A DNA stretch of 64,000 nt from CAWHJN01 sp963829705 (GCA_963829705.1 CAWHJN010000003.1:449703-513702), one strand, 5' to 3'; shown: positions 51,384-62,094, counted from the first letter of the stretch. Numbers and translations: made by a program. The notes: a model not told the origin generated them from the letters alone.

Positions 51384-51980
51384 TCAGCCCTCGCGGGCGA
51401 GGCGCTTGCGGAGCACGTCGAGCAGCGCGTCGAAGCCCTTGCGGCGCACGACCTGCTGGAACTGCCGGGCGTAGCTGCCGGCGGTGCTCACGCGATCGAG
51501 CACAATGTCGGTGACGTACCACTTGCCATCCTTGCGGGCCATCTCGTAATCGACCTGGGCGCTCTTGCCTTTGAGCGACGTCGTGGTGTGGGCAACGGCC
51601 TTGTTGCCGTCCACGGTGATCTCGCCGTAGGTGACGGCGGCGCGGTAGATGCCGAGGTCGGCGAGCGACTGGTTGCGGACGACGTCCGAGAACAGTTGCA
51701 CGAACTGCAGGCGCTGCGCGGCGGTGAGGCCGTTCCAGGTCTGCTCGCCGAGCGCCTCGCGGCCCATCGCCTCGAAGTCGATGACGCCGTTGATGAGCGT
51801 TTTGAGCTGGTCTTTCTGTGCGTCGGTGAACGTGGAGCGGTTGCCGAGCACGCTCTTGACCTCACGGTCGCGCGATTCGAGCGTCTGGCGGATCTGCGCG
51901 CCACCGCTCTGCGCCGCGACGGGCAGCACGGCCACGAGGGCGAAGAGCAGGAGCGTGGAAAAACGGGAGAGGATAGACAT
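51384..51980 (-). CDS. mlaC: MlaC/Ttg2D-like phospholipid-binding protein
   Basis: A 198-residue periplasmic protein of the toluene-tolerance Ttg2/MlaC family, which ferries phospholipids between membranes. Signal peptide: TLLLFALVAVLPVAAQ. Family features are INGVIDFEAMGREALGEQTW, FVQLFSDVVRNQ, and KDGKWYVTDIVLDRVSTAGS. The other Mla components are not adjacent. It lies downstream of a TolC-type gene, with a 94-nt gap. Confidence 0.88.
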   Translation of the reverse strand: MSILSRFSTLLLFALVAVLPVAAQSGGAQIRQTLESRDREVKSVLGNRSTFTDAQKDQLKTLINGVIDFEAMGREALGEQTWNGLTAAQRLQFVQLFSDVVRNQSLADLGIYRAAVTYGEITVDGNKAVAHTTTSLKGKSAQVDYEMARKDGKWYVTDIVLDRVSTAGSYARQFQQVVRRKGFDALLDVLRKRLAREG

Positions 51981-52074
51981 AGTGTATAGGATGCGAGTCA
52001 GTCGATGCGGGGTGAAACGGGCAGAAGCGGCCTCAGAGCCTGCGTGCCGCCCATTCGGGTATCTACCCCTTTAT

Positions 52075-53497
52075 TCAGTCAACAAGCGTACCGGCGGCGG
52101 CCTGGCCTACGAGCGTGCCCGTGGCCGCAAGCAGCCGCAACACAGCCACATTGTACCGCTGGATGGCTTCGTAGTACGCCGCCTCGGTGGTCAGCTTGGA
52201 CTGTACGGCCCGCACGAGGTTCTCAGTGTCGCCGAGGTCGAGGTCGAAGTTGAGCTGCTCGTCGAGCAGCCATTGCCGGGTGATGGTGAACTGCGCGTCG
52301 AGCGCCTGGAAGGCGGCCTGCGCCACGACGAGGTTGCGATACGCCTGCTCGACCTCGAAGAGCACGAGTTGCTCGGCACCTTCCATCTGATAGCGCACGT
52401 TCTGCGCCTGCGCCTGCGCCTGCTGCACCCGCGCCCGCGTGATGCCGAAGTTGAGCTTCTGCCGCAGCCCGAAAGCCGGGCTCGACGCTCCGGCTCAGGT
52501 ACGGCTCCTTGATGTACGGATTGCGCTGCCGCTCGCGCCCTGCTGCGTAGGCGTACGTGGCCGAGATGCCCAGCCCGAGCTTGGGGTAATAGTCCGACTT
52601 CGCCACGCGCACGAGCGCCTCGCGTGCTGCCAGCCCCGCCCGCGCCTGCGCCATCTCGGCGCGGTTGCGCAGCGCCGCGTCGAAGTACACCTCGAGCGAG
52701 TCGAGCGTGAAGTCGATGGGCGAGAGCGCGCTGTCGGCGGGGGCGAAGACGGCCCCCTCGGGCAGGAAGAGCTGGCGGCGCAGCGCCGTCAGCGCCGTCG
52801 CCTGTCCCTCGCGCACCTCCACGACGCGACGCAGGTACTCCTGCTCGGTGAGTTGCACCTGGTAGAGATCGGCGTAATCGACGTCCTCCGCGCCTTCGTC
52901 CAGCAGCCGCTGGATCTCGACCTTCGCCCGGTCCACGACGCTGCCCGTCTCGCGCGCGAGGCGCTGGAGGGCGTTGGCGAGCAGCAGCCCGTAGTACGAC
53001 TCGCCCAGCCGCAGCGCCACCTCGCGCTGTTTGATGGCGGTTTTGGCGTCCTCGACCTCGACCCCGTGCCGCGCCGCGTCGATGGAGCCGCTGAGTTCGC
53101 CCCACGTCCAGAGGGGCTGCACGATCTCGACCTCGATGCGGTTGTACGGACGCAGCTTGCCCGGATCGTTCCGCACGTCGGGGTTGAGGTAGAGCGCGTC
53201 GAGGGGCTGCGTGTTGTCGTCGGGGATGCGGAGGCCGGGGACGAGGCTGTGGGCCGTCTGCGCGTTGAAGGTGGTGAGAAAGCGGCTGGCGCGGGCCTCC
53301 GACTGCCGGGCGCGCGCGAAGCGCGCATCGGCCTGCGCCGCGCCTACCTCGGGGCTGACGCGCAGCGCCGCCTGCATGGCCTCCTCGATCCCCATCTGCA
53401 CCGTGTCGCGCCGGGTGATGTCCACGGTCTGCGCCACGGTGTCGCGTGCGGCACACAGCACGAGCAGGGCGGCGAGGAGGGAGAAGGCGCGTTTCAT
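52075..53497 (-). CDS. TolC-family outer-membrane efflux protein (one frameshift near 52494)
   Basis: An outer-membrane channel of the TolC type with long helical hairpins (TFNAQTAHSLVPGLRIP, REVALRLGESYYGLLLANAL, LTEQEYLRRVVEVREGQATA). The signal peptide is LLAALLVLCAARDTVAQ. The first frame runs to EPYLSR, and the frame then shifts by +1 near 52494. Removing one base gives GASSPAFGLRQKLNFGITRA, continuing with EGAEQLVLFEVEQAYRNLVV to the stop TGA at 52075. The corrected product has about 473 residues, normal for the family. The shift is either an inserted base in the consensus or a real loss-of-function mutation. Confidence 0.85.
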
Positions 53498-53631
53498 GCG
53501 GGAAGGGGCGAGAAAAGGGTCAGCAGCGAACGACCCGCAAACGACGCACCGGAGGTGAGGTTTGTCCCTCGTCACTCGTCATTGGCGTTCGGATCAAGCG
53601 ACCAGTCACATAGGACGCGACGACCCACCCC

Positions 53632-54480
53632 TCAAATTCTGCACGTCCGAATGTCGGTGACGATGATGCCGCGCGCGCCCAGCCCGGCGAGCGTATCGAC
53701 GAGGTCGTGGACGTGCGCCCGCCGCGTCATCGACTTGACGGCCATCCAGCCGGGCTTGCTCAACGGCGCGACCGTCGGCGACTCGATGCCGGGCGTGACG
53801 GCGCACGCGGCGTCCAGCTGCGCTGCCTCGACGTCGTACTCGACCATCACGTACGTCCGCGCCAGGATGATGCCGCGCACGCGCTCGACGAACGTTCGGA
53901 CCTCGGCGTCGCCGAGCAGCGTGTCGCTGCGCCCGACGAGCACGGCCTCAGACTCCAGCACCGGCTCCCCGATGGTTTTGAGGCCCGCCTGTTCGAGCGT
54001 CCGGCCCGTCTGCACCACGTCCGCCACGGCATCGGCCACGCCCAGTTGGATCGAGATCTCGACCGCCCCATCGAGTTCGACGATCTCGGCCTCGATGCCG
54101 CGCGCCTCCATGTCCTGCGCCACGATGTTCGGGTACGACGTGGCGATGCGGTAGCCGCCAAAATCATCCGGCGTCACGTCGCGGGCACGGGGCACGGCGT
54201 AGTAGAACGACGACCGCCCGAAGCCGAGCGGCAAGAGTTCGGTGAGGTCGGCGCGGCTGTCTCGGGCGAGGTCGCGCCCGGTGATGCCGAGCGCGAGCGT
54301 GCCGTCGCTGACGTACACGGCGATGTCGCGCGGCCGCAGGAAGAAAAACTCGATGTCGTGCGCCACGTCGCGCGCGATGAGGTCGCCGTCGAGGCGGCGG
54401 ACTTTGTAGCCCGCCTCGCGCACGAGCGTGACGGCTTCTTCGGACAACGCGCCTTTGTTGGGCAGGGCAATGCGGAGCAT
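53632..54480 (-). CDS. hisG: ATP phosphoribosyltransferase, long form
   Basis: First step of histidine biosynthesis. The 282-residue protein has MLRIALPNKGALSEEAVTLV, the PRPP site region VADVVQTGRTLEQAGLKTIG, and the C-terminal ACT-like regulatory domain ending MTRRAHVHDLVDTLAGLG. This is the HisZ-independent, histidine-feedback-inhibited form. ATG 54480 is chosen because it starts the conserved N-terminus. Five heptad repeats precede the start. hisE is the next gene upstream on the same strand. Confidence 0.95.
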   Translation of the reverse strand: MLRIALPNKGALSEEAVTLVREAGYKVRRLDGDLIARDVAHDIEFFFLRPRDIAVYVSDGTLALGITGRDLARDSRADLTELLPLGFGRSSFYYAVPRARDVTPDDFGGYRIATSYPNIVAQDMEARGIEAEIVELDGAVEISIQLGVADAVADVVQTGRTLEQAGLKTIGEPVLESEAVLVGRSDTLLGDAEVRTFVERVRGIILARTYVMVEYDVEAAQLDAACAVTPGIESPTVAPLSKPGWMAVKSMTRRAHVHDLVDTLAGLGARGIIVTDIRTCRI

Positions 54481-54486
54481 GGTTGT

Positions 54487-54521
54487 GAAAGTCGAAAGGC
54501 GAAGCGAGAAACGCGGATTCT
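54487..54521. repeat. Heptanucleotide array before hisG
   Basis: Five in-phase heptamers: GAAAGTC, GAAAGGC, GAAGCGA, GAAACGC, GGATTCT, starting 7 nt upstream of the ATG. Confidence 0.8.
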
Positions 54522-54643
54522 GCACGTAGGAGCGTGGCGTGGCACGCCCTGTGAGAAGGTCGGAAGGCAGCAGTAGAGGCGAGGAAGAACGTCGGGAACG
54601 CACCCCACTTTACAAGGGCGCGCAGCGCTCGTCCACCTACTCC

Positions 54644-54913
54644 CTACAAATGCCTGTACACATCGTCGAGGGTGAGGCCGCAGGCGAGCATCATCACCTG
54701 GGCGTGGTAGAGGAGTTGCGAGATCTCCTCGGCGGTGCGCTCGGGGCCTTCGTGGTTGGCAGCCATCCACACCTCGCCCGCCTCTTCGAGCAGCTTTTTG
54801 CCGATGGCGTGCGGACCGCGCTGCACCGCGGCGGCGGTGCCCGACGCCGGATCGCCCGCGGCGACCTTGGCGGACAGTTCGGCAAAGAGGGCGTCGAAGG
54901 TTTTCATGCGCAT
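54644..54913 (-). CDS. hisE: Phosphoribosyl-ATP pyrophosphatase (HisE)
   Basis: Second step of histidine synthesis. The 89-residue stand-alone HisE has MKTFDALFAELSAKVAAGDP and the all-alpha NTP-pyrophosphatase core KLLEEAGEVWMAANHEG, TAEEISQLLYHAQVMMLACG, with the Glu-rich metal site. ATG 54913 (MRMKTF) or the ATG two codons later is possible. The HisI domain, often fused, is absent. Heptad repeats lie upstream at 54953-54987. Confidence 0.93.
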   Translation of the reverse strand: MRMKTFDALFAELSAKVAAGDPASGTAAAVQRGPHAIGKKLLEEAGEVWMAANHEGPERTAEEISQLLYHAQVMMLACGLTLDDVYRHL

Positions 54914-55250
54914 GGGGATCGAAGTCGCGGGAAAAATGGGCATTTGTTGGCGGAGTGACGGGTGAGGGGTGAAGAGTAAAGGGTGAAAACGGCGGCTTGG
55001 GGAATGGGGACTGGCTGGGGCACCCTTCTTTGCGCCCGTTGCTGATGCCAATCGCCGGGTGTCATGGCACGTCTCAGCCGTGGCACGCACGCGCAATCGA
55101 GAGAACGGATGAAAAGTTGAGAGCGGCGGAGCCTCCTTTCCGCTGCGATCTTCAACGGAGCTTGCTCGCCCTGAGGCGGAAGGTATTCCGCCCCTACGGC
55201 CCATTCTGGCCTTCTGCCCCACCTCGCACCTCCGCGTTCCGACCTTCCCC
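54914..55250. other. Intergenic region with two heptad arrays
   Basis: Non-coding DNA between divergent hisE and the ABC-F gene. It holds five exact-phase heptamers at 54953-54987 (GAGTGAC, GGGTGAG, GGGTGAA, GAGTAAA, GGGTGAA) facing hisE and six at 55210-55250 (CCTTCTG, CCCCACC, TCGCACC, TCCGCGT, TCCGACC, then a 6-nt TTCCCC) abutting the ABC-F ATG. A CGCCCCTAC word lies at 55189-55197. The pyrimidine strand is sense for each gene. No gene was supported in between. Confidence 0.75.
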
Positions 55251-57308
<2,058 letters not shown>

Positions 57309-57309
57309 C

Positions 57310-58221
57310 ATGAGGCCCTCCCGTCGTCTTCCGCTTGGGCTCCTGGGGCTGCTTTTCCTGGCGGCCTGCGTGCCGGCGTCCGCACCCCGGAGTGCCGCGC
57401 CGCCCGGCGTCTCAGCCCTGCCGCACTACCGGGCGTACGCCTCGGCCGACGCGCTCGCGTCGGCGCTGCGACACGGTGCGCCCGGCGCGGCGCGCTTTTC
57501 GGCCCACCGGGGCGGGCACGGCGAGGGATACCCCGAGAACGCGCTCGAGACGTTCGCGCACACGCTGCACCACGCCCCGGCACTGCTCGAAACCGACGTA
57601 CACCTCACCCGCGACAGCGTGCTCGTGCTCCTGCACGACGAAACGCTCGACCGCACGACGACGGGCACGGGACGCCTCGACGCCCATACGCTCGCCGACA
57701 TCCGCGCGCTCTACCTGCGCGACGATGCGGGCCACGTCACGCCGATGCGCGTGCCGACGCTCGATGAGGCGCTGGCGTGGGCCGAAGGACGCGCCGTGTA
57801 CACGCTCGACGTGAAGCAGGACGTGCCGCCCGCCGTGCTGGTGCGCGCTATCCGGCGGGCCGGGGCCGAGGGCCGCGCGCTCGTCATCACCTACACCGCC
57901 GGCGAACTGGCCGCGTACCTGCGCCTCGCGCCCGACCTCGTCTATTCCGTTCCTGCCGCCACGCCCGCGGAATTGGAGGCAGTGCTGGCAGTGCCGGGCT
58001 TCCGCCCCAACCGCGCCATCGGCTTCGTGGGTGTGGGCGAGGTGCCTGCCGGGATGGTGGAAAAGCTGCACGCGCTGGGAATGCAGGCGATGGTGGGCGT
58101 CTTCGGTGAAGAGGAAAAAGCGCTGCGACAGGGCGACGCCTCGGTGGCGGCGCGCTACTACCGCGCGGGCATCGACGTGATCGCTACCGGGGCCGTGGCC
58201 GAAGCCGCCGCACTCGACTGA
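57310..58221 (+). CDS. Glycerophosphodiester phosphodiesterase lipoprotein
   Basis: Hydrolyses glycerophosphodiesters to glycerol-3-phosphate and an alcohol in the periplasm or outer membrane. The 303-residue precursor has a lipoprotein signal (LLGLLFLAACVPAS). The GDPD pattern is FSAHRGGHGEGYPENALETF, LETDVHLTRDSVLVLLHDET and LDRTTTGTG, with the catalytic His pair and Glu/Asp metal ligands. The ATG is 1 nt after the ABC-F stop, so it is co-transcribed. Confidence 0.9.
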   Translation: MRPSRRLPLGLLGLLFLAACVPASAPRSAAPPGVSALPHYRAYASADALASALRHGAPGAARFSAHRGGHGEGYPENALETFAHTLHHAPALLETDVHLTRDSVLVLLHDETLDRTTTGTGRLDAHTLADIRALYLRDDAGHVTPMRVPTLDEALAWAEGRAVYTLDVKQDVPPAVLVRAIRRAGAEGRALVITYTAGELAAYLRLAPDLVYSVPAATPAELEAVLAVPGFRPNRAIGFVGVGEVPAGMVEKLHALGMQAMVGVFGEEEKALRQGDASVAARYYRAGIDVIATGAVAEAAALD

Positions 58222-58273
58222 CCTCTGGTGCCAGCCCACGCCGAGCACGCGACCGGGGAGCGGCCGGGGATGA

Positions 58274-58363
58274 GCGGGATGCACATACGGGGTAACACGC
58301 CCTCACTATTTCGACCGCCTGCACAGCGACGAGGCCGTGGCACTGATGGCGGAACGCCTCTGA
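58274..58363 (+). pseudogene. Possible C-terminal gene remnant
   Basis: A short open stretch of 29 codons plus stop between the GDPD gene and the convergent FG-GAP-like gene ends HYFDRLHSDEAVALMAERL. It has an amphipathic, natural-looking C-terminus and GC-rich third positions. No start codon or upstream body exists. Probably the decayed 3' end of a former gene, but it may be chance. Confidence 0.25.
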
Positions 58364-58382
58364 CTGCGGCAGACCGCGCGGC

Positions 58383-59552
58383 TTACCGCAGCGTCACCAC
58401 GTACGCCGCGCCCGGTGCCCCGCTGCGTGCCTGCCCAACGAGCGCAAATCCATTGCGCTGATCGACGTCGGAGGCGAAAAACGCATTGCCCACGTCGATC
58501 ACCTGACGGGCCGTCCACGCGCCGCGCTCGTCTGGGCGGAAGAGGTGGACGACGCGGTCGACGTTGAAATCCAGCCCGATCTGCTCGTCGTAGGCGACGG
58601 CGAGGAGGCGGTCGCCGTCGAGCGACACGCGCGTGCCGAAGCGCCCGTCGCGGTACGGGCTGGGCGCGTACGTCACCCCCGTCTGATGCCACGCGCCTGT
58701 GGGCTGGCGCCGCATCAGGACGACGCGGCCCGCGCCCTTATCGCCCGCCTGACTTTCGCCCGCGGCGAGGTCATCGCCGCTGAGGTCGGCGTCGAGCGGG
58801 CCGTCGCGGAAGCCGCCGAGGTGCCCGGCCACACGCCACGCGCCATCGGGAAAACGCTCGAAAATCCACAGGCTGCCTTCCTGGCCCTTTTTTGGACCGG
58901 GAGCCGTGACGAGCAAGCGGTCACCGTCGAGGGCCGCACGCGCGCCGAAGACGCCGTGCTGCGTCCCGCCCGGCGCTTCGAGCCGCGCCACCTGCTGCCA
59001 GGCACCGCCGGCATCCTGCTCGTACACGTACGCCGCACCTGCCACGAGCGGCTCGCCCGCGTCGCCGCCCGAGGTGATGACCGCCACGCCGTCGCCCAGC
59101 GCCACCGACGTGCCGAAGGTCCCCTCCTCCACCCCCGTCGGCGCCGGGAAGCGGTGTGCCACGGCCCACGTGCCCGCCGTGTCGGGCGCGAACAGGTAGA
59201 CGGCATTGCGCCCGCGCGAGGCGAAAAACTCGCCCGAAGCGGACACCAGCACGCGGTTGCCCTGCACCGCCACCGACCGACCGAAGTATTGCCCTGGCGC
59301 ACAGTCGGGGGCCACGAGGCGAGCGGTTTCGTGCCAGCGCGCGGTGCTGTCGGGCGCGAACACGTACGCCGCGCCGCTGCCTGGTCCGCACACGTCCTCG
59401 TTGCTCGCGCCAACGACGGCGAGGCTGTCGCCCAGCGCCACGGCCCCGCCGAAGTTGTCGTCCGCCATGCCCGCGTGCGCGAGCGGCTCGATCTGCGCCG
59501 CGGCGACGCCCGGCAGGACTAACGAAACAAGGAGCAGAAGCAGTCGGGTCAC
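58383..59552 (-). CDS. Exported FG-GAP/integrin-alpha-like beta-propeller protein
   Basis: A 389-residue precursor with a signal peptide (LLLLLVSLVLPGVAAAQ). It has about seven repeats of the pattern NFGGAVALGDSLAVVGA, YFGRSVAVQGNRVLVSA, FGTSVALGDGVAVITSG and FGTRVSLDGDRLLAVAYDE, each a FG-GAP-type propeller blade ending in AYVF. It is likely an extracytoplasmic binding protein. A GTG start (59552) fits the signal peptide; an in-frame extension upstream looks unrelated. No sorting domain was seen. Confidence 0.82.
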   Translation of the reverse strand: MTRLLLLLVSLVLPGVAAAQIEPLAHAGMADDNFGGAVALGDSLAVVGASNEDVCGPGSGAAYVFAPDSTARWHETARLVAPDCAPGQYFGRSVAVQGNRVLVSASGEFFASRGRNAVYLFAPDTAGTWAVAHRFPAPTGVEEGTFGTSVALGDGVAVITSGGDAGEPLVAGAAYVYEQDAGGAWQQVARLEAPGGTQHGVFGARAALDGDRLLVTAPGPKKGQEGSLWIFERFPDGAWRVAGHLGGFRDGPLDADLSGDDLAAGESQAGDKGAGRVVLMRRQPTGAWHQTGVTYAPSPYRDGRFGTRVSLDGDRLLAVAYDEQIGLDFNVDRVVHLFRPDERGAWTARQVIDVGNAFFASDVDQRNGFALVGQARSGAPGAAYVVTLR

Positions 59553-59639
59553 GGCAGGCAGAGGCAGGTGGGGACGTCCTGCCGGAAACGCGCCGCCGCC
59601 CCCGTTTCGTGCCACGCGCCGCGCCCCTTCCCGTCTGCG

Positions 59640-60200
59640 TCAGCGCAGCCGCACCGACGAGGCAGCAGTGACGAACTCGTCGTAGTGGGCGTCGAAGTAG
59701 ACCTGTGCGGGGGCGTCGTAGGTGACTTCGCCGTAGGCGTCGCCATCGAGTACGCCCCACACTTCGCGCTGCCGCCGCGCCCCACCGACGGGGCGGTAGG
59801 ACACGCGCAGGCGGAAGCCTTCGCGCTCGTTCACGGTGACGGGGCCGGTTTCGAGCACCTCCAGCCCCGCCAGCGCGGGGTTGCTGCGGAGGTTGCCGAG
59901 CACCACGTCGGCGGCGTCGAGCGGGTTCATCCCCTCCTCGATCCTCCGCTGCGTGTGTTCGAGGGGAATCCGGTCGAGCCGCCAGCGGTCGGCCTCGATC
60001 ACCCCGAGCGGGAGGCCCTGCCGCGTGAGCACGAGCCGGTCGCCGCTGCTGGGCGTGTGGCGGTACCACCCGGCGGGCAGCGTCATCATCATGCGCTTCG
60101 ACGTGTGCGTGTACGGCTCTCCGGCCCGCGTCGGAGCCCAGTTGGTGCAGCCGTTGAACACGACGAGGGCGAGGCAGAAAAGCAGGAGCGAAGACTTCAT
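59640..60200 (-). CDS. Hypothetical lipoprotein, last gene of the M48 operon
   Basis: A 186-residue precursor with a lipoprotein signal (LLLFCLALVVFNGCTNW, Cys about 18). The mature domain has an N-terminal basic segment and a beta-rich body (GFRLRVSYRPVGGARRQREV, GEVTYDAPAQVYFDAHYDEF) that recalls small domains of outer-membrane assembly factors. Its start overlaps the M48 peptidase stop (ATGA), showing co-translation. Confidence 0.78.
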   Translation of the reverse strand: MKSSLLLFCLALVVFNGCTNWAPTRAGEPYTHTSKRMMMTLPAGWYRHTPSSGDRLVLTRQGLPLGVIEADRWRLDRIPLEHTQRRIEEGMNPLDAADVVLGNLRSNPALAGLEVLETGPVTVNEREGFRLRVSYRPVGGARRQREVWGVLDGDAYGEVTYDAPAQVYFDAHYDEFVTAASSVRLR

Positions 60201-61357
60201 GGTGCAGGTGTGGGGATGCGTTCCGCCTGGATGTAGACTTCCAGAAATCCCCGGTCGGGGGCGGTGGGATGGAGGCGGAGGTAGGTGGCAAAGGCGTCGG
60301 CGGCCTCGGCTCCGCGCTCTTGGGCGCGCAGCAATTGCCCCAACCCGCGCCACCCCGGAGACCAGCCATCGTCGGAGGCGAGGGCACGGCGGTAGAGCGT
60401 CTCGGCTTCGGGCAGGTCGCGCGCGTCCGGGTCGAGGCGCAACGCGTCGGCCATGAGGGTGAGGGCGGGCGCGTCGGCGGGATGGCGGGCGAGGTAGCGC
60501 CCGAGCAGGCTGCGCGCCGGGCCGTAGCGGCCCGCGTCGAGATCCGCTTTGGCCACATCCGGCACGAGGTGCTCGACGGCCGCTCGGTAGCGCGTGGCTT
60601 CGCGCCGTCCACCGGCGGAATCCACGCGGGCCGCGAGGGCCTCGTACATGGCGATGCGCTCGCGCAGGCGCGGGTGCGTGCCGAAGAAAAAAGGCTCGTC
60701 GCGCGCGGTCTGCTGCACGTCCTGCAGCAGATGGCGAAACACGCCCGTGGCATCGCCCACGTCGTACCCGGCGTCGCGGATCAGCGTGAAGCCGAGCGAA
60801 TCCGCCTGCCCTTCGAGGTCGCGCCCGTAGCCCGCGAGCGCCGCCTCCGCCCCCACCGCGCCCAGCAGCCCGACGAGCGGCAGCGCCACACCCACCGTCC
60901 CGAGGAGCGCCGACGTCTGCTTCACCGACCGGACGCGCCGCAGGCCGTGGCGCATCAGCACGTGGGCCAGTTCGTGCCCGACGAGCGTGGCGACCTCGGC
61001 CTCGCTTTCGAGCCGGACGAGCAGGCCGGTGTGGAGGTAGAGCGCGCCGTTGGGAAGGGCGAAGGCATTCAGGTACGGGCTGTCGAGCACGCGCACGCGG
61101 GGGGCGAAGTCCTCGGCGACAAAGTTTGCCGGGACGAGTGCTTGCACGACAGAGTCGAGGTAGACGTCGAGCGCGGGTTCGCGGAGCACGAGCGCACTCG
61201 CGTTGAGCCGCGCCTCGTGTTCGTCTGCCGCGCGCCACAGCCGCCGCTCGTCGGCCTCCTTCACGACCGATCCGCCATCGACGCGCAGCGGGGCGACCGC
61301 CGGGTTGCACGCCGCCAGCACCAGCGCCGTCGTCAGAGCACACCAGAAACGGGTCAT
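60197..61357 (-). CDS. M48-family metallopeptidase lipoprotein with TPR tail
   Basis: A zinc metallopeptidase, 386 residues. The lipoprotein signal is ALTTALVLAACNPA. The peptidase domain shows YLNAFALPNGALYLHTGLLV, the zinc motif HELAHVLMRHGLRRV, and the downstream Glu in YGRDLEGQADSLGFTLI; GTHPRLRERIAMYEAL follows. The C-terminal third carries TPR-like repeats (YGPARSLLGRYLARHPADAP, AETLYRRALASDDGWSPGW), like BepA/YfgC outer-membrane quality-control proteases. It overlaps both neighbours by ATGA junctions. Confidence 0.9.
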   Translation of the reverse strand: MTRFWCALTTALVLAACNPAVAPLRVDGGSVVKEADERRLWRAADEHEARLNASALVLREPALDVYLDSVVQALVPANFVAEDFAPRVRVLDSPYLNAFALPNGALYLHTGLLVRLESEAEVATLVGHELAHVLMRHGLRRVRSVKQTSALLGTVGVALPLVGLLGAVGAEAALAGYGRDLEGQADSLGFTLIRDAGYDVGDATGVFRHLLQDVQQTARDEPFFFGTHPRLRERIAMYEALAARVDSAGGRREATRYRAAVEHLVPDVAKADLDAGRYGPARSLLGRYLARHPADAPALTLMADALRLDPDARDLPEAETLYRRALASDDGWSPGWRGLGQLLRAQERGAEAADAFATYLRLHPTAPDRGFLEVYIQAERIPTPAP

Positions 61358-62094
61358 CGCGTGGGAAGGCGGCGCAGCGCCGTCCGGATCATCTGCTCGG
61401 TGCTCGCCTGCGAACCCAGACCCTTGCCGCCCTGCGCCCGAACGTGCGTGTACCACAGCACATCGCCCGACGACGGCTCGACGAGGGCCAGGCTGAGGCC
61501 CGTCGGCTCGCCCATCGGCACGACGGCCACGCCGAACAGCGCCCCCGCCACGGCAGCGCCCACCTTGAGCGCCTGGCGTCCGGCGGTGGCGCGGTAGTCC
61601 ACGGCCCAGATGAACAGCAGCGCATCACTGCCCGGTGCCGCGAGGCCCGCCGCCTCCGGCCCCACCGTCACGTCGAAGTTGGACCGCAACGTTTTGAGCT
61701 TCTCGCGCGGCTCTCCGTAGGCGTGCCGCTGCATACTGGCGTTGACGGCGTCGAAGAGGCCCTGCGTTTCCTGCAACGCCTCGGGCGCCGCCTGCTCCAG
61801 CGAGTCGAGCGAAGGCCACTGCCCCACCCAGCGCGTCTCACGGCGCATCACGGCCTCCGTCACCTGCGACACGAGCGCCTGCGCCCGGTCGGTTTCCTCG
61901 TCCATCTGCTCGACGACGCCGCCTGCTGAGACGAGGTACACGCGCACATCGGGCGGTAGCACCGTCACCTGCTGGATGGCCGACGCGCGGGCGTCGAAAT
62001 CGGGGCGAATGAGACTGGGATTCGGGGCGCACCCCACCGCTGCCATCCACACCCATCCCAGCACGAGCCACCGTGCCCTGTACATCAGACGCAT
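61354..62094 (-). CDS. Hypothetical lipoprotein, first gene of the M48 operon
   Basis: A 246-residue precursor with a lipoprotein signal (VLGWVWMAAVGCAPNPSL, Cys about 22). The mature domain begins with a beta segment (IQQVTVLPPDVRVYLVSAGG). It has a helical middle, then an alternating hydrophobic stretch (ALKVGAAVAGALFGVAVVPM) and GLSLALVEPSSGDVLWYTHV, which resembles other outer-membrane lipoprotein assembly components (GNA1162-like pattern by eye). Start may be the second Met, 3 codons in. Its stop overlaps the peptidase start. Confidence 0.75.
   Translation of the reverse strand: MRLMYRARWLVLGWVWMAAVGCAPNPSLIRPDFDARASAIQQVTVLPPDVRVYLVSAGGVVEQMDEETDRAQALVSQVTEAVMRRETRWVGQWPSLDSLEQAAPEALQETQGLFDAVNASMQRHAYGEPREKLKTLRSNFDVTVGPEAAGLAAPGSDALLFIWAVDYRATAGRQALKVGAAVAGALFGVAVVPMGEPTGLSLALVEPSSGDVLWYTHVRAQGGKGLGSQASTEQMIRTALRRLPTR

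Noticed and set aside
54953..54987. Heptad repeats as a CRISPR fragment or phase-variable promoter
   Set aside because: Units are 7 bp, degenerate and differ between loci, without conserved flanks; they fit dispersed short tandem repeats better, and nothing shows slippage-prone identity except at phoA.
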